DNA of 60,390 bases from Bacillota bacterium (GCA_014360055.1 JACIYH010000006.1:1-60390); one strand, 5' to 3'. Shown: positions 6,512 to 15,844, counted from the first letter of the stretch. Notes: generated by a model not told the origin, from the letters alone. Program-made: numbers and translations.

Positions 6512-8006
6512 ACCCGGCCCGCCGCGCGGCCGCCACCTTCGGGACGATACCCCCCACCGGCTTCACCTCGCCCCGGATGGAGACCTCGCCGGTGAGGGCG
6601 GCCGTGGGCCGTACCGGCCTCCTCAACAGGGCAGAGGCAACGGCCACGCCCAGGGCAGTTCCCCCGGAGGGACCGTCGACCGGGATGCCCCCCGGCCAGT
6701 TGACGTGCACGTCGTAGTCGCGCAGGTCGGTCTCCAGGATCTCGGTGAGGGCGCTCAGTACCGTCTCCACCGCCCCCAGGGCCTGGCCCTTGCGTCGCAG
6801 GCGGCGGCCGGGCACGCCCACCTCCTCTTCCTCCACCGCTCCCGTCACCCGTACCTGCCCTCGTCGCCCGCCCACATAGCGGCAGGAGGCTTCTACCTCC
6901 ATAACCACCCCCACGTTGGGCCCCGCCACGCCCAGGCCATACGCCACCCCCACGCGGGCCGCCGGCGCAGGGTGAACCTCCAACCGCGGAGAGTACTGGC
7001 CGGTGGTCACCACCCACTCCAGGTCGGCGCGGGTGATGCGACGCCTCCCCTCCACCTGGGCCACCCCGATGGCGGTCTGCACCATGTTGACGGCATCGCG
7101 ACCGTTGCCCGCATACCTGCCTACCACCTCCAGGGCATCGTAGTCCAGGGTGAAGCCCACCTGGGCGGCGGCGTTAGCTGCGATGCGCCGCAGTTCGTCG
7201 GGCTCAAGGGGACGGAAGAACACCTCCATGCAGCGCGATCTGATGGCAGGCGAGATCTCGTCCGGTGACCTGGTGGTGGCGCCCACCAGGCGGAAATCGG
7301 CGGGCAGACCGTTCTCGAAGATGTCCCGGATGTGGCGGGGGATGTTGGGGTCCTCGGGCGAGTAGTAGGCGCTCTCGAAGTGCACGCGACGGTCTTCGAG
7401 CACCTTGAGCAGCCGGTTGAGCTGCACGGGGTGCAGTTCCCCGATCTCATCCAGGAAGAGGATGCCACCATGGGCGCGCGTCACCGCCCCCGGCTTGGGC
7501 TGCGGGATGCCGGCGATGCCCAGGGGACCTGCCCCCTGGTAGATGGGGTCGTGCACCGAGCCGATGAGGGGATCGGCGATGCCCCGCTCGTCGAAGCGGG
7601 AGGCGGTGGCGTCGACCTCCACGAAGCGCGCGTCCGGCCCGAAGGGGGACGCCGGGTTGCGCTTGGCTTCCTCCAGCACCAGCCGGGCGGCCGCCGTCTT
7701 GCCCACGCCGGGCGGCCCGTAGATGATCACGTGCTGGGGGTTGGGACCGCACAACGCGGCCCGCAGCGCGCGCAGCCCGTCCTCCTGCCCCACCACCTCG
7801 GCGAAAGACGCCGGCCGCGTCAGTTCCGTCAGTGGGCGCGACAGGCTTACCGCCCGCATCTTCTGCAGTTTCTCCATCTCGTGGCGCGACTCGCGGTCGA
7901 TGGCCACCCGGCTCCCGTGCTGCGTGCGCAGCAGGGATAGGAAGTAGAGCCCGATCACCACCAGGAAAAAGAGTTGCACCCAGGAAAGGAGCAGAGAAAG
8001 TTCCAC
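6339..8006 (-). CDS. lonB: ATP-dependent protease LonB
   Basis: A 555-residue AAA+ Lon-family serine protease of the Bacillus LonB type, anchored by one N-terminal membrane segment (residues 3-26). It has Walker A GPPGVGKT, Walker B GGILFLDEIGEL, and a C-terminal Lon protease domain with the Ser-Lys dyad Ser447 (DGPSGGTA) and Lys482 (RGEVKPVGG). It degrades misfolded or regulatory proteins at the membrane and, in spore formers, in the forespore. It follows clpX by 55 bases, the order seen in Bacilli and Clostridia, and closes the tig-clpP-clpX-lonB operon. The final 30 residues or so (EQPASPAPPVLPRSIPAG) look unconserved and lie in the overlap with the convergent transporter gene. Confidence 0.93.
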   Translation of the reverse strand: MELSLLLSWVQLFFLVVIGLYFLSLLRTQHGSRVAIDRESRHEMEKLQKMRAVSLSRPLTELTRPASFAEVVGQEDGLRALRAALCGPNPQHVIIYGPPGVGKTAAARLVLEEAKRNPASPFGPDARFVEVDATASRFDERGIADPLIGSVHDPIYQGAGPLGIAGIPQPKPGAVTRAHGGILFLDEIGELHPVQLNRLLKVLEDRRVHFESAYYSPEDPNIPRHIRDIFENGLPADFRLVGATTRSPDEISPAIRSRCMEVFFRPLEPDELRRIAANAAAQVGFTLDYDALEVVGRYAGNGRDAVNMVQTAIGVAQVEGRRRITRADLEWVVTTGQYSPRLEVHPAPAARVGVAYGLGVAGPNVGVVMEVEASCRYVGGRRGQVRVTGAVEEEEVGVPGRRLRRKGQALGAVETVLSALTEILETDLRDYDVHVNWPGGIPVDGPSGGTALGVAVASALLRRPVRPTAALTGEVSIRGEVKPVGGIVPKVAAARRAGFTLAVIPAANLHEGLAGDGLEVRGIDHLTEALSLVLLEAEQPASPAPPVLPRSIPAG

Positions 8007-8061
8007 CGGGGGTCACCCCCCGGTAGTCTTCCTCCGCTCAACCACGGGCATCCCCGCCGCG

Positions 8062-9327
8062 TCAGGCGGTCTCCTCGCGGCGGCGCATCTTGCGGTCGGC
8101 GGTGACCAGGATGGGAGGCTCCCGCCTGAGCACGGCTTCCTTGGTGAGCACGCACTTTACCACGTCGCCCCGGGCGGGCACGTCGAACATGATGTCCAGC
8201 ATGACCTCTTCCAGGATGGCGCGCAGGCCGCGAGCACCCGTGTTGCGCTTCATGGCCTCCTGGGCCACCGCCCGCACGCTTTCCTCGGTGAACTCCAGCT
8301 CCACCCCGTCCAGCTCGAACATGCGCTTGTACTGCCGGATCAGGGCGTTCTTGGGCTCAAGGAGGATGCGCACCAGGTCGTCTTCCGTGAGGGCATCCAG
8401 GGTGACGATGATGGGCACCCGCCCCACGAACTCGGGGATCATCCCGAACTTGAGCAGGTCCTGGGGCATGATCTGGGCCAGGACTTCGCCGACGTTCCTT
8501 TCCTTGCGGGACTTGACCTCGGCGGCAAAGCCCATGGACCGCTGTGCAATCCGCCGCTCGATGATCTTCTCGATACCCTCGAAGGCCCCGCCGCAGATGA
8601 ACAGGATGTCGGTGGTATCGATCTGGATGAACTCCTGGTGGGGGTGCTTGCGGCCTCCCTGGGGAGGCACGCTGGCCACCGTGCCCTCCAGGATCTTGAG
8701 CAGGGCCTGCTGCACGCCCTCCCCCGACACGTCGCGGGTGATGGACGGGTTTTCCGCCTTGCGGGCGATCTTGTCGATCTCGTCGATGTAGACGATGCCC
8801 TTCTCCGCCCTCTCGATGTCGTAGTCGGCCGCCTGGATGAGGCGGAGCAGGATGTTCTCCACGTCCTCGCCCACGTAGCCGGCCTCGGTGAGGGAGGTGG
8901 CGTCAGCTATGGCGAAGGGCACGTTGAGGATCTTGGCCAGGGTCTGGGCGAGCAGGGTCTTGCCGGAGCCGGTGGGGCCGAGCATGACGATGTTGGACTT
9001 CTGCAGTTCCACGTCGTCCTTCTTGTTCCCCACCCGGATACGCTTGTAATGGTTGTACACGGCCACCGACAGGATCTTCTTGGCCTTCTCCTGGCCGATG
9101 ACGTACTGGTCGAGGATGGCCTTGATCTGGGGAGGCTTGGGGATGTCCTTCAGTTCCACCTCCGCCTCTTCGTTCAGCTCATCCTCGATGATCTCGTTGC
9201 ACAGCTCGATGCACTCATCGCAGATGTAGACGCCCGGGCCGGCCACCAGCCTCTTGACCTGGTCCTGGAGCTTCCCACAGAAAGAGCACTTGAGCTGTCC
9301 ACCCCGTTCGTCGGGGTACTTGAGCAC
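8062..9327 (-). CDS. clpX: ATP-dependent Clp protease ATP-binding subunit ClpX
   Basis: The hexameric unfoldase that feeds substrates to ClpP. The N-terminal zinc-binding domain is visible (LKCSFCGK and YICDECIEL, the CxxC...CxxC pairs), followed by Walker A GPTGSGKT, the pore loop AGYVGED, Walker [10 protein letters not shown] and the IGF-loop region. Length is 421 residues, normal for the family. The GTG at 9327 is preferred because it yields [19 protein letters not shown], matching the usual ClpX N-terminus, and has AGGGGGTG six bases upstream. A GTG at 9336 would add three residues and sits directly on that ribosome binding site. It follows clpP in the same operon. Confidence 0.95.
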   Translation of the reverse strand: MLKYPDERGGQLKCSFCGKLQDQVKRLVAGPGVYICDECIELCNEIIEDELNEEAEVELKDIPKPPQIKAILDQYVIGQEKAKKILSVAVYNHYKRIRVGNKKDDVELQKSNIVMLGPTGSGKTLLAQTLAKILNVPFAIADATSLTEAGYVGEDVENILLRLIQAADYDIERAEKGIVYIDEIDKIARKAENPSITRDVSGEGVQQALLKILEGTVASVPPQGGRKHPHQEFIQIDTTDILFICGGAFEGIEKIIERRIAQRSMGFAAEVKSRKERNVGEVLAQIMPQDLLKFGMIPEFVGRVPIIVTLDALTEDDLVRILLEPKNALIRQYKRMFELDGVELEFTEESVRAVAQEAMKRNTGARGLRAILEEVMLDIMFDVPARGDVVKCVLTKEAVLRREPPILVTADRKMRRREETA

Positions 9328-9339
9328 GGATGGCACCCC

Positions 9340-9948
9340 CTACTTTGCCGCGGCCTTTGCCTTCTTCGGTGTCAGGACCTCGTCGATGAGGCCGTAATCC
9401 CGGGCCTCCTCGGGCGACATGTAAAAGTCCCGGTCCGCGTCCTTTTTGATCCGTTCCAGCGGCTGCCCGGTGTGGCGGGCGAGGATCTCCTCCAGCCGTT
9501 GCCGCATGGCCACCACTTCCCGCACGTTGATCTCCAGGTCGGCGGCCGGGCCGCTGAGGCCGTGCATGCTGGGCTGGTGGATCATCACGCGGGCATTGGG
9601 AAGGCCGTACCTCTTACCCTTGGTACCCCCCGTGAGCAGGACGGCCGCAATACTGGCCGCCAGGCCCACGCACACTGTGGACACGTCGGGTTTGATGTGC
9701 TGCATGGTGTCGTAGATGGCCAGACCGGCCGACACCGACCCGCCCGGGCTGTTGATGTAGAGGTTCACGTCCTTGTCGGGGTCTTCCAGTTCCAGGAACA
9801 GCAGCTGGGCGATGACCAGGTTGGCCATGTGATCGTCTACCGGGCCCCCGATGAAGATTATGCGGTCTTTAAGCAGGCGGGAGTAGATGTCATACGCCCT
9901 CTCCCCCCTGCCCGTCTGCTCCACCACCATCGGTACCAGGTACCCCAC
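9340..9948 (-). CDS. clpP: ATP-dependent Clp protease proteolytic subunit ClpP
   Basis: A 202-residue serine peptidase that forms the tetradecameric chamber used with ClpX. The catalytic triad is visible: Ser in [14 protein letters not shown], His in RVMIHQPS and Asp in [33 protein letters not shown] and [14 protein letters not shown] are family hallmarks. The GTG start at 9948 has GGGGGGA upstream and gives the expected short N-terminus [12 protein letters not shown]. It overlaps the end of tig by 59 bases, so translation is probably coupled. The C-terminus is Lys/Ala-rich ([10 protein letters not shown]). Confidence 0.96.
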   Translation of the reverse strand: MGYLVPMVVEQTGRGERAYDIYSRLLKDRIIFIGGPVDDHMANLVIAQLLFLELEDPDKDVNLYINSPGGSVSAGLAIYDTMQHIKPDVSTVCVGLAASIAAVLLTGGTKGKRYGLPNARVMIHQPSMHGLSGPAADLEINVREVVAMRQRLEEILARHTGQPLERIKKDADRDFYMSPEEARDYGLIDEVLTPKKAKAAAK

Positions 9949-11203
9949 CGGACTCCCCCCTCGTCGCCCTCTCCATCAGCACCCTGAGGGCTTTGCCTCT
10001 CGCCATACTCAGTTCCAGGTCCCGCCACACACCCATCTCCTCCAGGCGGGCGCGCGCCTGCGGGAGGGTTTCCCCTTCCCGAAGGACCTTCCGCAGCAGG
10101 GGTTCCATCTCCTGCTCGGTAGGGAACAGGCCTTCCCGCCGGGCGATGGTCTCCAGGATGATGTTCAGCCGCGCGGAACGCTCCGCCAGGGGACGCAACT
10201 GGACCCTGAGATCGGCCTCCGCTTCCGCGGGCAGAGTGCCCCCGGCGGCGTGGCGGTACCTGCCCAGCAGTCCTTCCAGTTCCTCTTCTACCAGCGGCTC
10301 CGGCACGTCGACCCGGCACCGCCTGAGAAGTTCATCGGTAATTTGGGTCTCGCGCTCGCGCCTTATGCGGTCCAGCTTGGACCCACGCAGGCTATTCTCG
10401 ACCTGCTGGCGCATCTCCTGCAGGGACGAAAACCCGCCCACTTCACGGGCAAAATCGTCGTTCAGTTCGGGCAACTCGGGGCGCTTGATCTCGCGCACGG
10501 TGACCCGGTGTCCCTCCGCCTCACGGGTCTCTCCCACCACCGCCCCCACCAGCCCCCTCACCAGGGAGGCGGGGAGATCCCCTTCCGGACGCGCCGGCTC
10601 GGGGACCCCGGGTGCGCCGGGGACGTCCACTTCACGGGTTGTGGGCCGTGTATCGGGGCCCTTTGCCCCCGCCTCCCCGGGCGGCTCCCACTCCAGCAAC
10701 ACGCGGTCGCCGGGCTGCACCGGCCCATCCGGCACCGCCACCAGGGTGGAGTGCTGGCGCCGGAGCCTGGCCAGTGCCTCCTCCACCTCGGCCGGCTCCA
10801 CCTCTGCCTCCACGGGGTCCAGGTGGATGTCACTCAGGTCGCCGATCTCCGCCTCCGGTCGCGCGGTCACCACGACCTCCAGGCGCAGGGGCTCTCCCTG
10901 CCGGTAGTCTTTGACGGACACCTCGGGGCGGCCCACCGGGTCGATCCCCGCCTGGGCCACCGCCTCCCGGTAGGCGTGGGGCACCAGTTCCTCAAGTGCC
11001 TGACGCTCGATGTAGCCCTTCCCCAGGTGCCGGTCCAGGATGGGCAGAGGCGCCTTCCCGGGACGGAAACCCGGAACGCTTACCTTCTTCACCAGCCTGC
11101 GGTAGGTGGCCTGCACCGCCTGGGACACCCGCTCGGCCTCGACCTCGATTTCCAGCAACGTACGCCCATCTTCCCGGGGCGTAGCGGTAACCTTCAACGC
11201 CAT
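9890..11203 (-). CDS. tig: Trigger factor (ribosome-associated chaperone, peptidyl-prolyl isomerase)
   Basis: A 437-residue chaperone that binds nascent chains at the ribosome exit. The N-terminal ribosome-binding domain has the signature [13 protein letters not shown] central FKBP-like domain spans roughly residues 150-240 and carries a Pro/Gly-rich insertion ([16 protein letters not shown]), and the long helical C-terminal arms follow ([13 protein letters not shown]). The ATG at 11203 ([11 protein letters not shown]) is chosen because the earlier in-frame ATG at 11233 lies inside the -10 element of the predicted promoter. It is the first gene of the operon with clpP, clpX and lonB, the order common in Bacillota. 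Confidence 0.95.
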   Translation of the reverse strand: MALKVTATPREDGRTLLEIEVEAERVSQAVQATYRRLVKKVSVPGFRPGKAPLPILDRHLGKGYIERQALEELVPHAYREAVAQAGIDPVGRPEVSVKDYRQGEPLRLEVVVTARPEAEIGDLSDIHLDPVEAEVEPAEVEEALARLRRQHSTLVAVPDGPVQPGDRVLLEWEPPGEAGAKGPDTRPTTREVDVPGAPGVPEPARPEGDLPASLVRGLVGAVVGETREAEGHRVTVREIKRPELPELNDDFAREVGGFSSLQEMRQQVENSLRGSKLDRIRRERETQITDELLRRCRVDVPEPLVEEELEGLLGRYRHAAGGTLPAEAEADLRVQLRPLAERSARLNIILETIARREGLFPTEQEMEPLLRKVLREGETLPQARARLEEMGVWRDLELSMARGKALRVLMERATRGESGGVPGTDGGGADGQGGEGV

Positions 11204-11231
11204 CCCCCATTTCAAGGCCGATCCAACCGGC

Positions 11232-11261
11232 ATTATACGCGAACCGTTCTTCGAAGTTCAA
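11232..11261 (-). promoter_or_regulatory. Predicted sigma-A promoter of the tig-clpP-clpX-lonB operon
   Basis: On the minus strand TTGAAC (11261-11256) is followed after 18 bases by a perfect TATAAT (11237-11232). Transcription would start near 11225, leaving about a 22-base leader before the tig ATG at 11203. It is one of the few AT-rich spots in the region. No CtsR-type or CIRCE operator was seen beside it. Confidence 0.75.
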
Positions 11262-11340
11262 CAACGGCTGCAGTTACCTGCGCATGGTTGAGACGCCGGG
11301 CGACTTCCCCAATCACGGCAGACGGCTCCCACATGAGCCA

Positions 11341-11368
11341 AGCCAGCCGACCACGGAATCGGCTGGCT
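11341..11368. repeat. 10-bp perfect inverted repeat, possible terminator of the upstream leftward operon
   Basis: AGCCAGCCGA (11341-11350), an 8-base loop, then TCGGCTGGCT (11359-11368). The stem is perfect and GC-rich. It lies between the stop of the FAD oxidoreductase gene and the tig promoter, where a terminator of the long leftward operon would be expected. No T-run follows on either strand, so intrinsic termination is uncertain; it could also be a protein-binding site. Confidence 0.45.
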
Positions 11369-11446
11369 CGTTATGGCGCCGCCCGCCATACCTTCGGTGC
11401 CGCCGTACCCTCGGCACCGTCCTCTGGAGCCGCTGCAGTCAGGCCC

Positions 11447-12814
11447 TCAGAGGCGAGCCGGTAGCGCGACGCGCAGGACGGAGCGCAGGAGGCGCACGGC
11501 GTCGTCAGTACGGGAGAGGTGGATGGCCCGGGCTATCAGATTGGCCAGGATACCCGCCGCCTCCACACGTCCCACCAGGAGTGCGCCCACCGGGCGGTCG
11601 TCCTGGAAGGCGATCCTGCCGTAAACCGGCGTGAAGCCGGGCGCCCCGGGTTGCCCCGGAAACCGGCCCCACGGGACGGGGACGGCCGACACCCGCCCCC
11701 ACGCGCCCGATGTGGTCAGCACCCGGGCCGAGGGCCCGCTGGGGAAAACGTCCCCGACGGAGATGACCTGCAGGGGTCCGAGGTGCACGGCATTGACGCG
11801 CAAACCTCCGCGGTAATAACTGCGCAGGCCCGCCATGTTGCGCCCGGCGACACGCCCCTGGGCGACCGCCAGGGGCCAGAGGGGCAGCATGGCCTGCTTG
11901 CCCGTGGCCAGGTCCAGGGTTTGCGCCACGTCGCCAGCCGCCCACAAGTCCGGCACCGTGGTGGCCAGGGTGCCGTCGGTGATGACCCCCTCGCCCACAT
12001 CCGCTCCCGCCTGCCGGGCCAGGGCCAGATTGGGCCTCACCCCCACCGCCAGCACCACCAGCTGGCACGGGATGGCACCGCCCCCCGCACGGACTTTCAG
12101 ATCGTCCCCGCCCGACTCCAGTGCCTCCAGTTCGGTGTTGAGCATCACCCTGATGCCGCTGCGCTCCAGGTGGCCGGCGATCAAGGCCGACGCCTCCGGG
12201 TCGCAGGCACCGGGCAGGAGGGTGGGCATCTTCTCGATCAGGGTAACCCGCAGACCCCGCATGGCCAGGGCCCAGGCCACGTGGACGCCGATGAACCCGC
12301 CCCCCACCACCACCGCACCCCGGGCGCTCCCCGCCGCTCGAGCCAGCCGGCGGGCATCCTGCAGGGTGCGCAGGGCGAACACCCCCGCCGGCAGGGGGTG
12401 GCCGGCGCCACGCCCCCGCGTGCCGGCGGGGGTATCGGGTGCCGGCTCGCCGGAAGGGGGGCACAGGCCGGGGACCGGGGGAACCACGGGGCTGGCACCC
12501 GTGGCCAGGAGCAGGCGGTCGTAGGACAGTTCGCGGCCATCCTCAAGGAAGAGCCGTCGCGCCCCGCAGTCTAGGAAGCGGACCGCCACCCCCGCCATCA
12601 GGTCGATCCCGGCCTGCCGGATGGCGCTCTCCCCGGCGAGTTCGAGGGTCGCAGCATCGACCTTCCCCGCCACCAGGTCCGGCTCCCTCACCTTGGAGTA
12701 GTAGGCCCCCTCGTCCGCCGTCACCACGGTAACCGCATCCTCGGGCCGCGCGGCCCGGATGGTCAGGGCAGCCGTCATCCCGGCGGGGCCGTTGCCCACG
12801 ATAACGTGCTTCAT
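11447..12814 (-). CDS. FAD-dependent pyridine nucleotide-disulfide oxidoreductase family protein
   Basis: A 455-residue flavoprotein of the NADH oxidase/rubredoxin reductase/nitrite reductase-like group. It has an N-terminal FAD-binding GNGPAG loop (HVIVGNGPAGMTAAL), a second Rossmann motif for NAD(P)H (VVVGGGFIGVHVAWAL), LLLATGASP, and VPDLWAAGDVAQT for FAD. No CxxxxC redox disulfide is seen, so it is probably an NAD(P)H:acceptor reductase passing electrons to or from a ferredoxin, rubredoxin or small acceptor. The ATG start has GGGGAGG upstream. It is the last gene of the leftward operon, 76 bases after module protein B1, and is the most likely link of that system to NAD(P)H. An Ala/Gly-rich loop (residues about 120-145) is inserted before the NAD domain. 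Confidence 0.85.
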   Translation of the reverse strand: MKHVIVGNGPAGMTAALTIRAARPEDAVTVVTADEGAYYSKVREPDLVAGKVDAATLELAGESAIRQAGIDLMAGVAVRFLDCGARRLFLEDGRELSYDRLLLATGASPVVPPVPGLCPPSGEPAPDTPAGTRGRGAGHPLPAGVFALRTLQDARRLARAAGSARGAVVVGGGFIGVHVAWALAMRGLRVTLIEKMPTLLPGACDPEASALIAGHLERSGIRVMLNTELEALESGGDDLKVRAGGGAIPCQLVVLAVGVRPNLALARQAGADVGEGVITDGTLATTVPDLWAAGDVAQTLDLATGKQAMLPLWPLAVAQGRVAGRNMAGLRSYYRGGLRVNAVHLGPLQVISVGDVFPSGPSARVLTTSGAWGRVSAVPVPWGRFPGQPGAPGFTPVYGRIAFQDDRPVGALLVGRVEAAGILANLIARAIHLSRTDDAVRLLRSVLRVALPARL

Positions 12815-12890
12815 AACGAGAACCTCCCCGCATGTCCGCTGCCCGGGGATTTGCAGCGGGGACGGTGCCCCCGCCCGCGCCCCGGCAGGA

Positions 12891-13541
12891 TCAGTACACG
12901 GGCCAGTCGGCCACCCAGAGCCCCAGGTTCCGCGCCAGCAGGTCCTGGGCCCGGTTCACGTTGAAGTTGCCGCAGGAGCAGCACCTACCCATGACCACGG
13001 CGGCATCGCGCAGCGAACGCCGTCCCAGCTTGCACTCGGCTATCAAGTGCTTCACCAGGCCCGATGCCACCATGGCGTGGCCGCACATGGTGGTGAACTC
13101 CAGGACCTCATATTCCGGCAGGAGTTCCAGCCGGCCGTGGCTCCCCAGGGAGAACTCCCGGGTGTGAATGCGCTTGAGCCCCGCCTGCCGCACGATGTCC
13201 TCCACCACGTCGTGCAGGCCGGAGATGACCACCGAAACCCCCAGGTCGGCCTCTTTCAACTCGCGGATGAGTTCCACCACGTCCTGCTTGTCGTCGTACG
13301 TCACTTCCAGGATGGTGGTGTTGGAAACCCGGGCGATGATCTCCTCCGGATCGATGTAGAGGAAGTTGCCCGTCTTCATGTCGCCGAAGTTGACCGGGTT
13401 GTGGCGCAGGCAGATGCGGAGGAACTCCTTCCCTTTTTCACCGAAGACGTCGTCGTTGAAACCCTTGGCCGAGCACGACAGCACCACGAAGTCCTTCTCC
13501 AGGCTCTCGCGGGAGCCGCGGCGGTGCAGGCTGTGGGTCAT
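12891..13541 (-). CDS. Unrecognised Cys/His-motif protein, module protein B (copy 1)
   Basis: A 216-residue soluble protein of no family I recognise. A paralogue of exactly the same length is encoded at 19641-20291. Shared features are the start MTHSLHRxGS, an AKGF segment, RHNPVNFGD...TGN near residues 46-59, SVVISGL near 103, EFSLGSHGR near 129, TMCGHAMV (Cys153, His155) and CSCGNFNVNRA (Cys188, Cys190). The invariant MCGH and CxCGxFN motifs look like a metal or iron-sulfur site. Its ATG overlaps the stop of module gene A (copy 1) by 4 bases (ATGA), so the two are translated as a pair. It sits downstream of a CooS-like gene in the putative sigma-54 operon. Function is unknown; a redox or metal-dependent role is inferred from context only. 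Confidence 0.75.
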   Translation of the reverse strand: MTHSLHRRGSRESLEKDFVVLSCSAKGFNDDVFGEKGKEFLRICLRHNPVNFGDMKTGNFLYIDPEEIIARVSNTTILEVTYDDKQDVVELIRELKEADLGVSVVISGLHDVVEDIVRQAGLKRIHTREFSLGSHGRLELLPEYEVLEFTTMCGHAMVASGLVKHLIAECKLGRRSLRDAAVVMGRCCSCGNFNVNRAQDLLARNLGLWVADWPVY

Positions 13542-14293
13542 GCCACATCCTCCTCCCCCGGCTCGCGGAAGCGCGGCCGGCCCATGCCCAGGTTGTTCTT
13601 ACTGTTGGGCAGCACGGTGTACCCCGCCTGCTCGATGATGGGGAGCACGGGCAAAGAACCGTCGGGATGCACCTTGCAGGAGACCTCCAGGGTGTAGACG
13701 GTGTCCAGTTGAGGGGCGATCTCCCGGAGCACGCGTAACACTTCGGCGAGCTTCTCCAGTGGTACGTCGAACTCGATGATGGCCGAGAGCGACTTCTCCT
13801 TCACCACGTCGGGCATGAGGTCGCCCGTGGTACGGTCGGCCATGAAGTGGGTCACCGGGTTACCCTCGCAGAAGCCGACCCCCAGTTTGGCCACGGCGCG
13901 GGTGACCTTCTGCACGTCCTCCCAGGAAGTGCTCACCCCGGGACGGCCCATCTCGATACCCACACCGGCGTACCCGAACCGGATGCGCCCCGTGATCTCA
14001 TTGGTCTTGATCTCCTCGGTGCCGCGCCCCGGCACGCCGGTGGCTTTGAACTCGATGAGGGGATCGGACAGGATGGCCCGGATCAGGCGGGGCATCTCCA
14101 GGGTTTCCTGGAACATGGCGTCGGTGGGACAGATGCCCGAGCGCAGGCATACGCCGCACTCCACGCAGCGGTCGGAGTCGATGATCAGGGTCACCCGCCC
14201 GTTGCCGGGTAGCCTGCCCAGGCTGCGGGCGTCCACCGGACAGAAGGGGATGCACCGGCCGCAGCCCACACACTTCTCGGCATCAACCTGCAC
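13538..14293 (-). CDS. Two-cluster ferredoxin fused to an unrecognised domain, module protein A (copy 1)
   Basis: 251 residues. Residues 1-60 carry two [4Fe-4S] motifs: Cys8, 11, 14, 18 (CVGCGRCIPFCP) with normal spacing, and Cys43, 46, 49, 55 (CVECGVCLRSGICP), which has five residues instead of three before the last Cys. The remaining 190 residues match no domain I recognise but are conserved in the paralogue at 20288-21106: GRGTEEIKTNEITGR, GVGIEMGRPG, LGVGF...NPVT, SLSAIIEF and a C-terminal PNSKNNLGMGRPR. It starts at GTG, 3 bases after the CooS-like stop, and overlaps protein B by 4 bases. Inferred to transfer electrons for the partner B protein. Confidence 0.78.
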   Translation of the reverse strand: MQVDAEKCVGCGRCIPFCPVDARSLGRLPGNGRVTLIIDSDRCVECGVCLRSGICPTDAMFQETLEMPRLIRAILSDPLIEFKATGVPGRGTEEIKTNEITGRIRFGYAGVGIEMGRPGVSTSWEDVQKVTRAVAKLGVGFCEGNPVTHFMADRTTGDLMPDVVKEKSLSAIIEFDVPLEKLAEVLRVLREIAPQLDTVYTLEVSCKVHPDGSLPVLPIIEQAGYTVLPNSKNNLGMGRPRFREPGEEDVA

Positions 14294-14296
14294 GGC

Positions 14297-15844
14297 CTAC
14301 GCCCCCTCCCCGTCCCGCAGAACCGCCGCCACCTGCTCGGGCCTGCGCACCTGGCCCGGCCCCATCAGCGCCTTGCCGCCCGTCTCCCGCAGCACCCGCC
14401 CGAAGAGGTCGCGGGCTTCGCGGGTGCCGTCCAGGGGCAGCACGGGACCCAGGTAGGTGGGGATGCCCCGGGCCGCCGAGGCCACCGCCGTGGCCCAGGC
14501 CGCCGGCCGCGATGCCTCCGGGAAGGAAGCCAGTACCGGGACACCCGCCCTGGCCAGGTCCGCCAGCAGGGCCAGGGTGTGCCCGTCAGACCAGCAGGAC
14601 CCCAGGTGCCAGACGGGCGGCAGTGCCAGGCCGGCAGTCTCCTTTGCGCGGCCCAGGAACTCGGCCAGGCCCCGGCCCACGGGGTGGTCGCGGCGATCGG
14701 GGTCGAGCAGGCCGGCGGACGCCAGGGCCGCCCCCGCGCACCCGGAGGCCAGCACCAGCACGTCCGCCGCCAGCAGGGCCCGCGCCTGGTCCAGGATGGG
14801 GCCCCGGTGGGTGGCTCTGGTGTTGTTGCAACCTCCCAGCCAGGCCACTCCCCGCAGGCCGGATGCGGTGGCAGCCCCGCCAGCGACCGCCGTCAGCAGG
14901 TCGCGGGCCACACCGCCCAGGCCCACCATGGCCTCAGGACCGTCGGGCCAGGGGCGGGTTGACCTCCCCGCCGCCCGCCGGAAGTGGCCCTCGGCCGCCC
15001 GCGCCACCTGTTCCACGTCTCCCGGGCTGCCGAACCGGGCACTGCCGAAGGTGGCCCCGCCGAACACCGCGCTCTCCGATGGGTTTCCGGCACCCAGGCG
15101 GAAGAAGGGGACACCGGCGGCCTGTGCCGCCTTCTCCAGGCCGGGGGCCACGCAGGCCTCGCCCGCCACCACGGCGTCCACCACGCCCGAGGCCACCAGC
15201 ACTTCCTGGGACCCGTAATCGCCCGCCACGGGGAAGCGCCCCTCACCCTCGGCTCCGCAGGCGCCGGCCACGTTCACCCCGGCCCCACGGCCCCCCGCGA
15301 AGGCCCCGGCAGCGGCAGCGCTGAACCGACCCACCAGCAGCACGTTGGCCTCGTCCCGGCCCAGGGCGGCCGGACCTGCCTTCGTGCGCACCGTGGCCCC
15401 ATCCGCAGGCACCAGGGCCAGGGCGGAGGCACCCGCCAGGGCGGCCCGCACCGCCGCCATGAGGGTATCCTCCGCAGAGCGGTCGCCCTCCCGGGCCACT
15501 TCCATTGCCTGCAGCACCGGGCCTGCGTCCGGGGTACCGCCCCCTGCAGCCGGCCAGGCGTGGGCCAGTTGGGAGGCAGCCCCCTCGGCCACCTGGCGGC
15601 AGAACTCGGCCGCCACCAGGGCGGTCCGCGTGCGCCCGCAGGTGGTGGTCTCCACCTGCCCGAAGGGGTCGATGCGGCACGGGCCCTGGCTGCACGCCCG
15701 GCAGCACAGCCCCATGGTCCCGAAGGCACAGTTGGGCACCTGTCCCTCGAACCTGTCCCAAACCGAAGGCCACGATCCTCCCCGTGCTTCCGCCATGAGC
15801 CGCTCGGTCAGAGCGTCAGCGGTCCTCTTGCGCAGCGTCCTCAC
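14297..15844 (-). CDS. CooS-like (Ni-Fe-S carbon monoxide dehydrogenase family) protein, shortened and lacking two catalytic residues
   Basis: 515 residues against roughly 620-680 for CooS. The N-terminus VWDRFEGQVPNC...GLCCRACSQGPCRIDPFG...TTC retains all six Cys of the B and D clusters (39, 47, 48, 51, 56, 69). All five C-cluster cysteines appear present: Cys196 (VAGACGAEG), Cys231 (GEACVAPG), Cys339 (LGGCNNTR), Cys369 (ASGCAG) and Cys417 (HLGSCWSD). By my manual comparison from memory, the ligand His of the canonical GHNP motif is replaced (VGRFS, Arg173) and the catalytic Lys of the SEKA motif is Ala. About 100 residues are missing between the N-terminal clusters and Cys196. It may therefore bind a C-like cluster but not be a normal CO dehydrogenase. 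The GTG start has GGAGG upstream. It overlaps the CooF-like gene by 29 bases. Confidence 0.82.
   Translation of the reverse strand: MRTLRKRTADALTERLMAEARGGSWPSVWDRFEGQVPNCAFGTMGLCCRACSQGPCRIDPFGQVETTTCGRTRTALVAAEFCRQVAEGAASQLAHAWPAAGGGTPDAGPVLQAMEVAREGDRSAEDTLMAAVRAALAGASALALVPADGATVRTKAGPAALGRDEANVLLVGRFSAAAAGAFAGGRGAGVNVAGACGAEGEGRFPVAGDYGSQEVLVASGVVDAVVAGEACVAPGLEKAAQAAGVPFFRLGAGNPSESAVFGGATFGSARFGSPGDVEQVARAAEGHFRRAAGRSTRPWPDGPEAMVGLGGVARDLLTAVAGGAATASGLRGVAWLGGCNNTRATHRGPILDQARALLAADVLVLASGCAGAALASAGLLDPDRRDHPVGRGLAEFLGRAKETAGLALPPVWHLGSCWSDGHTLALLADLARAGVPVLASFPEASRPAAWATAVASAARGIPTYLGPVLPLDGTREARDLFGRVLRETGGKALMGPGQVRRPEQVAAVLRDGEGA

Noticed and set aside
9306-9350. A TGGCACC...TTGC sequence near the clpP/clpX junction as a sigma-54 promoter
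   Set aside because: Spacing is seven rather than four bases between the boxes, it is inside a coding junction, and it points against the operon.
14297-15844. Calling this gene a functional CO dehydrogenase (cooS)
   Set aside because: The expected His ligand and catalytic Lys appear replaced, and about 100 residues are missing. Only the family name is supported.
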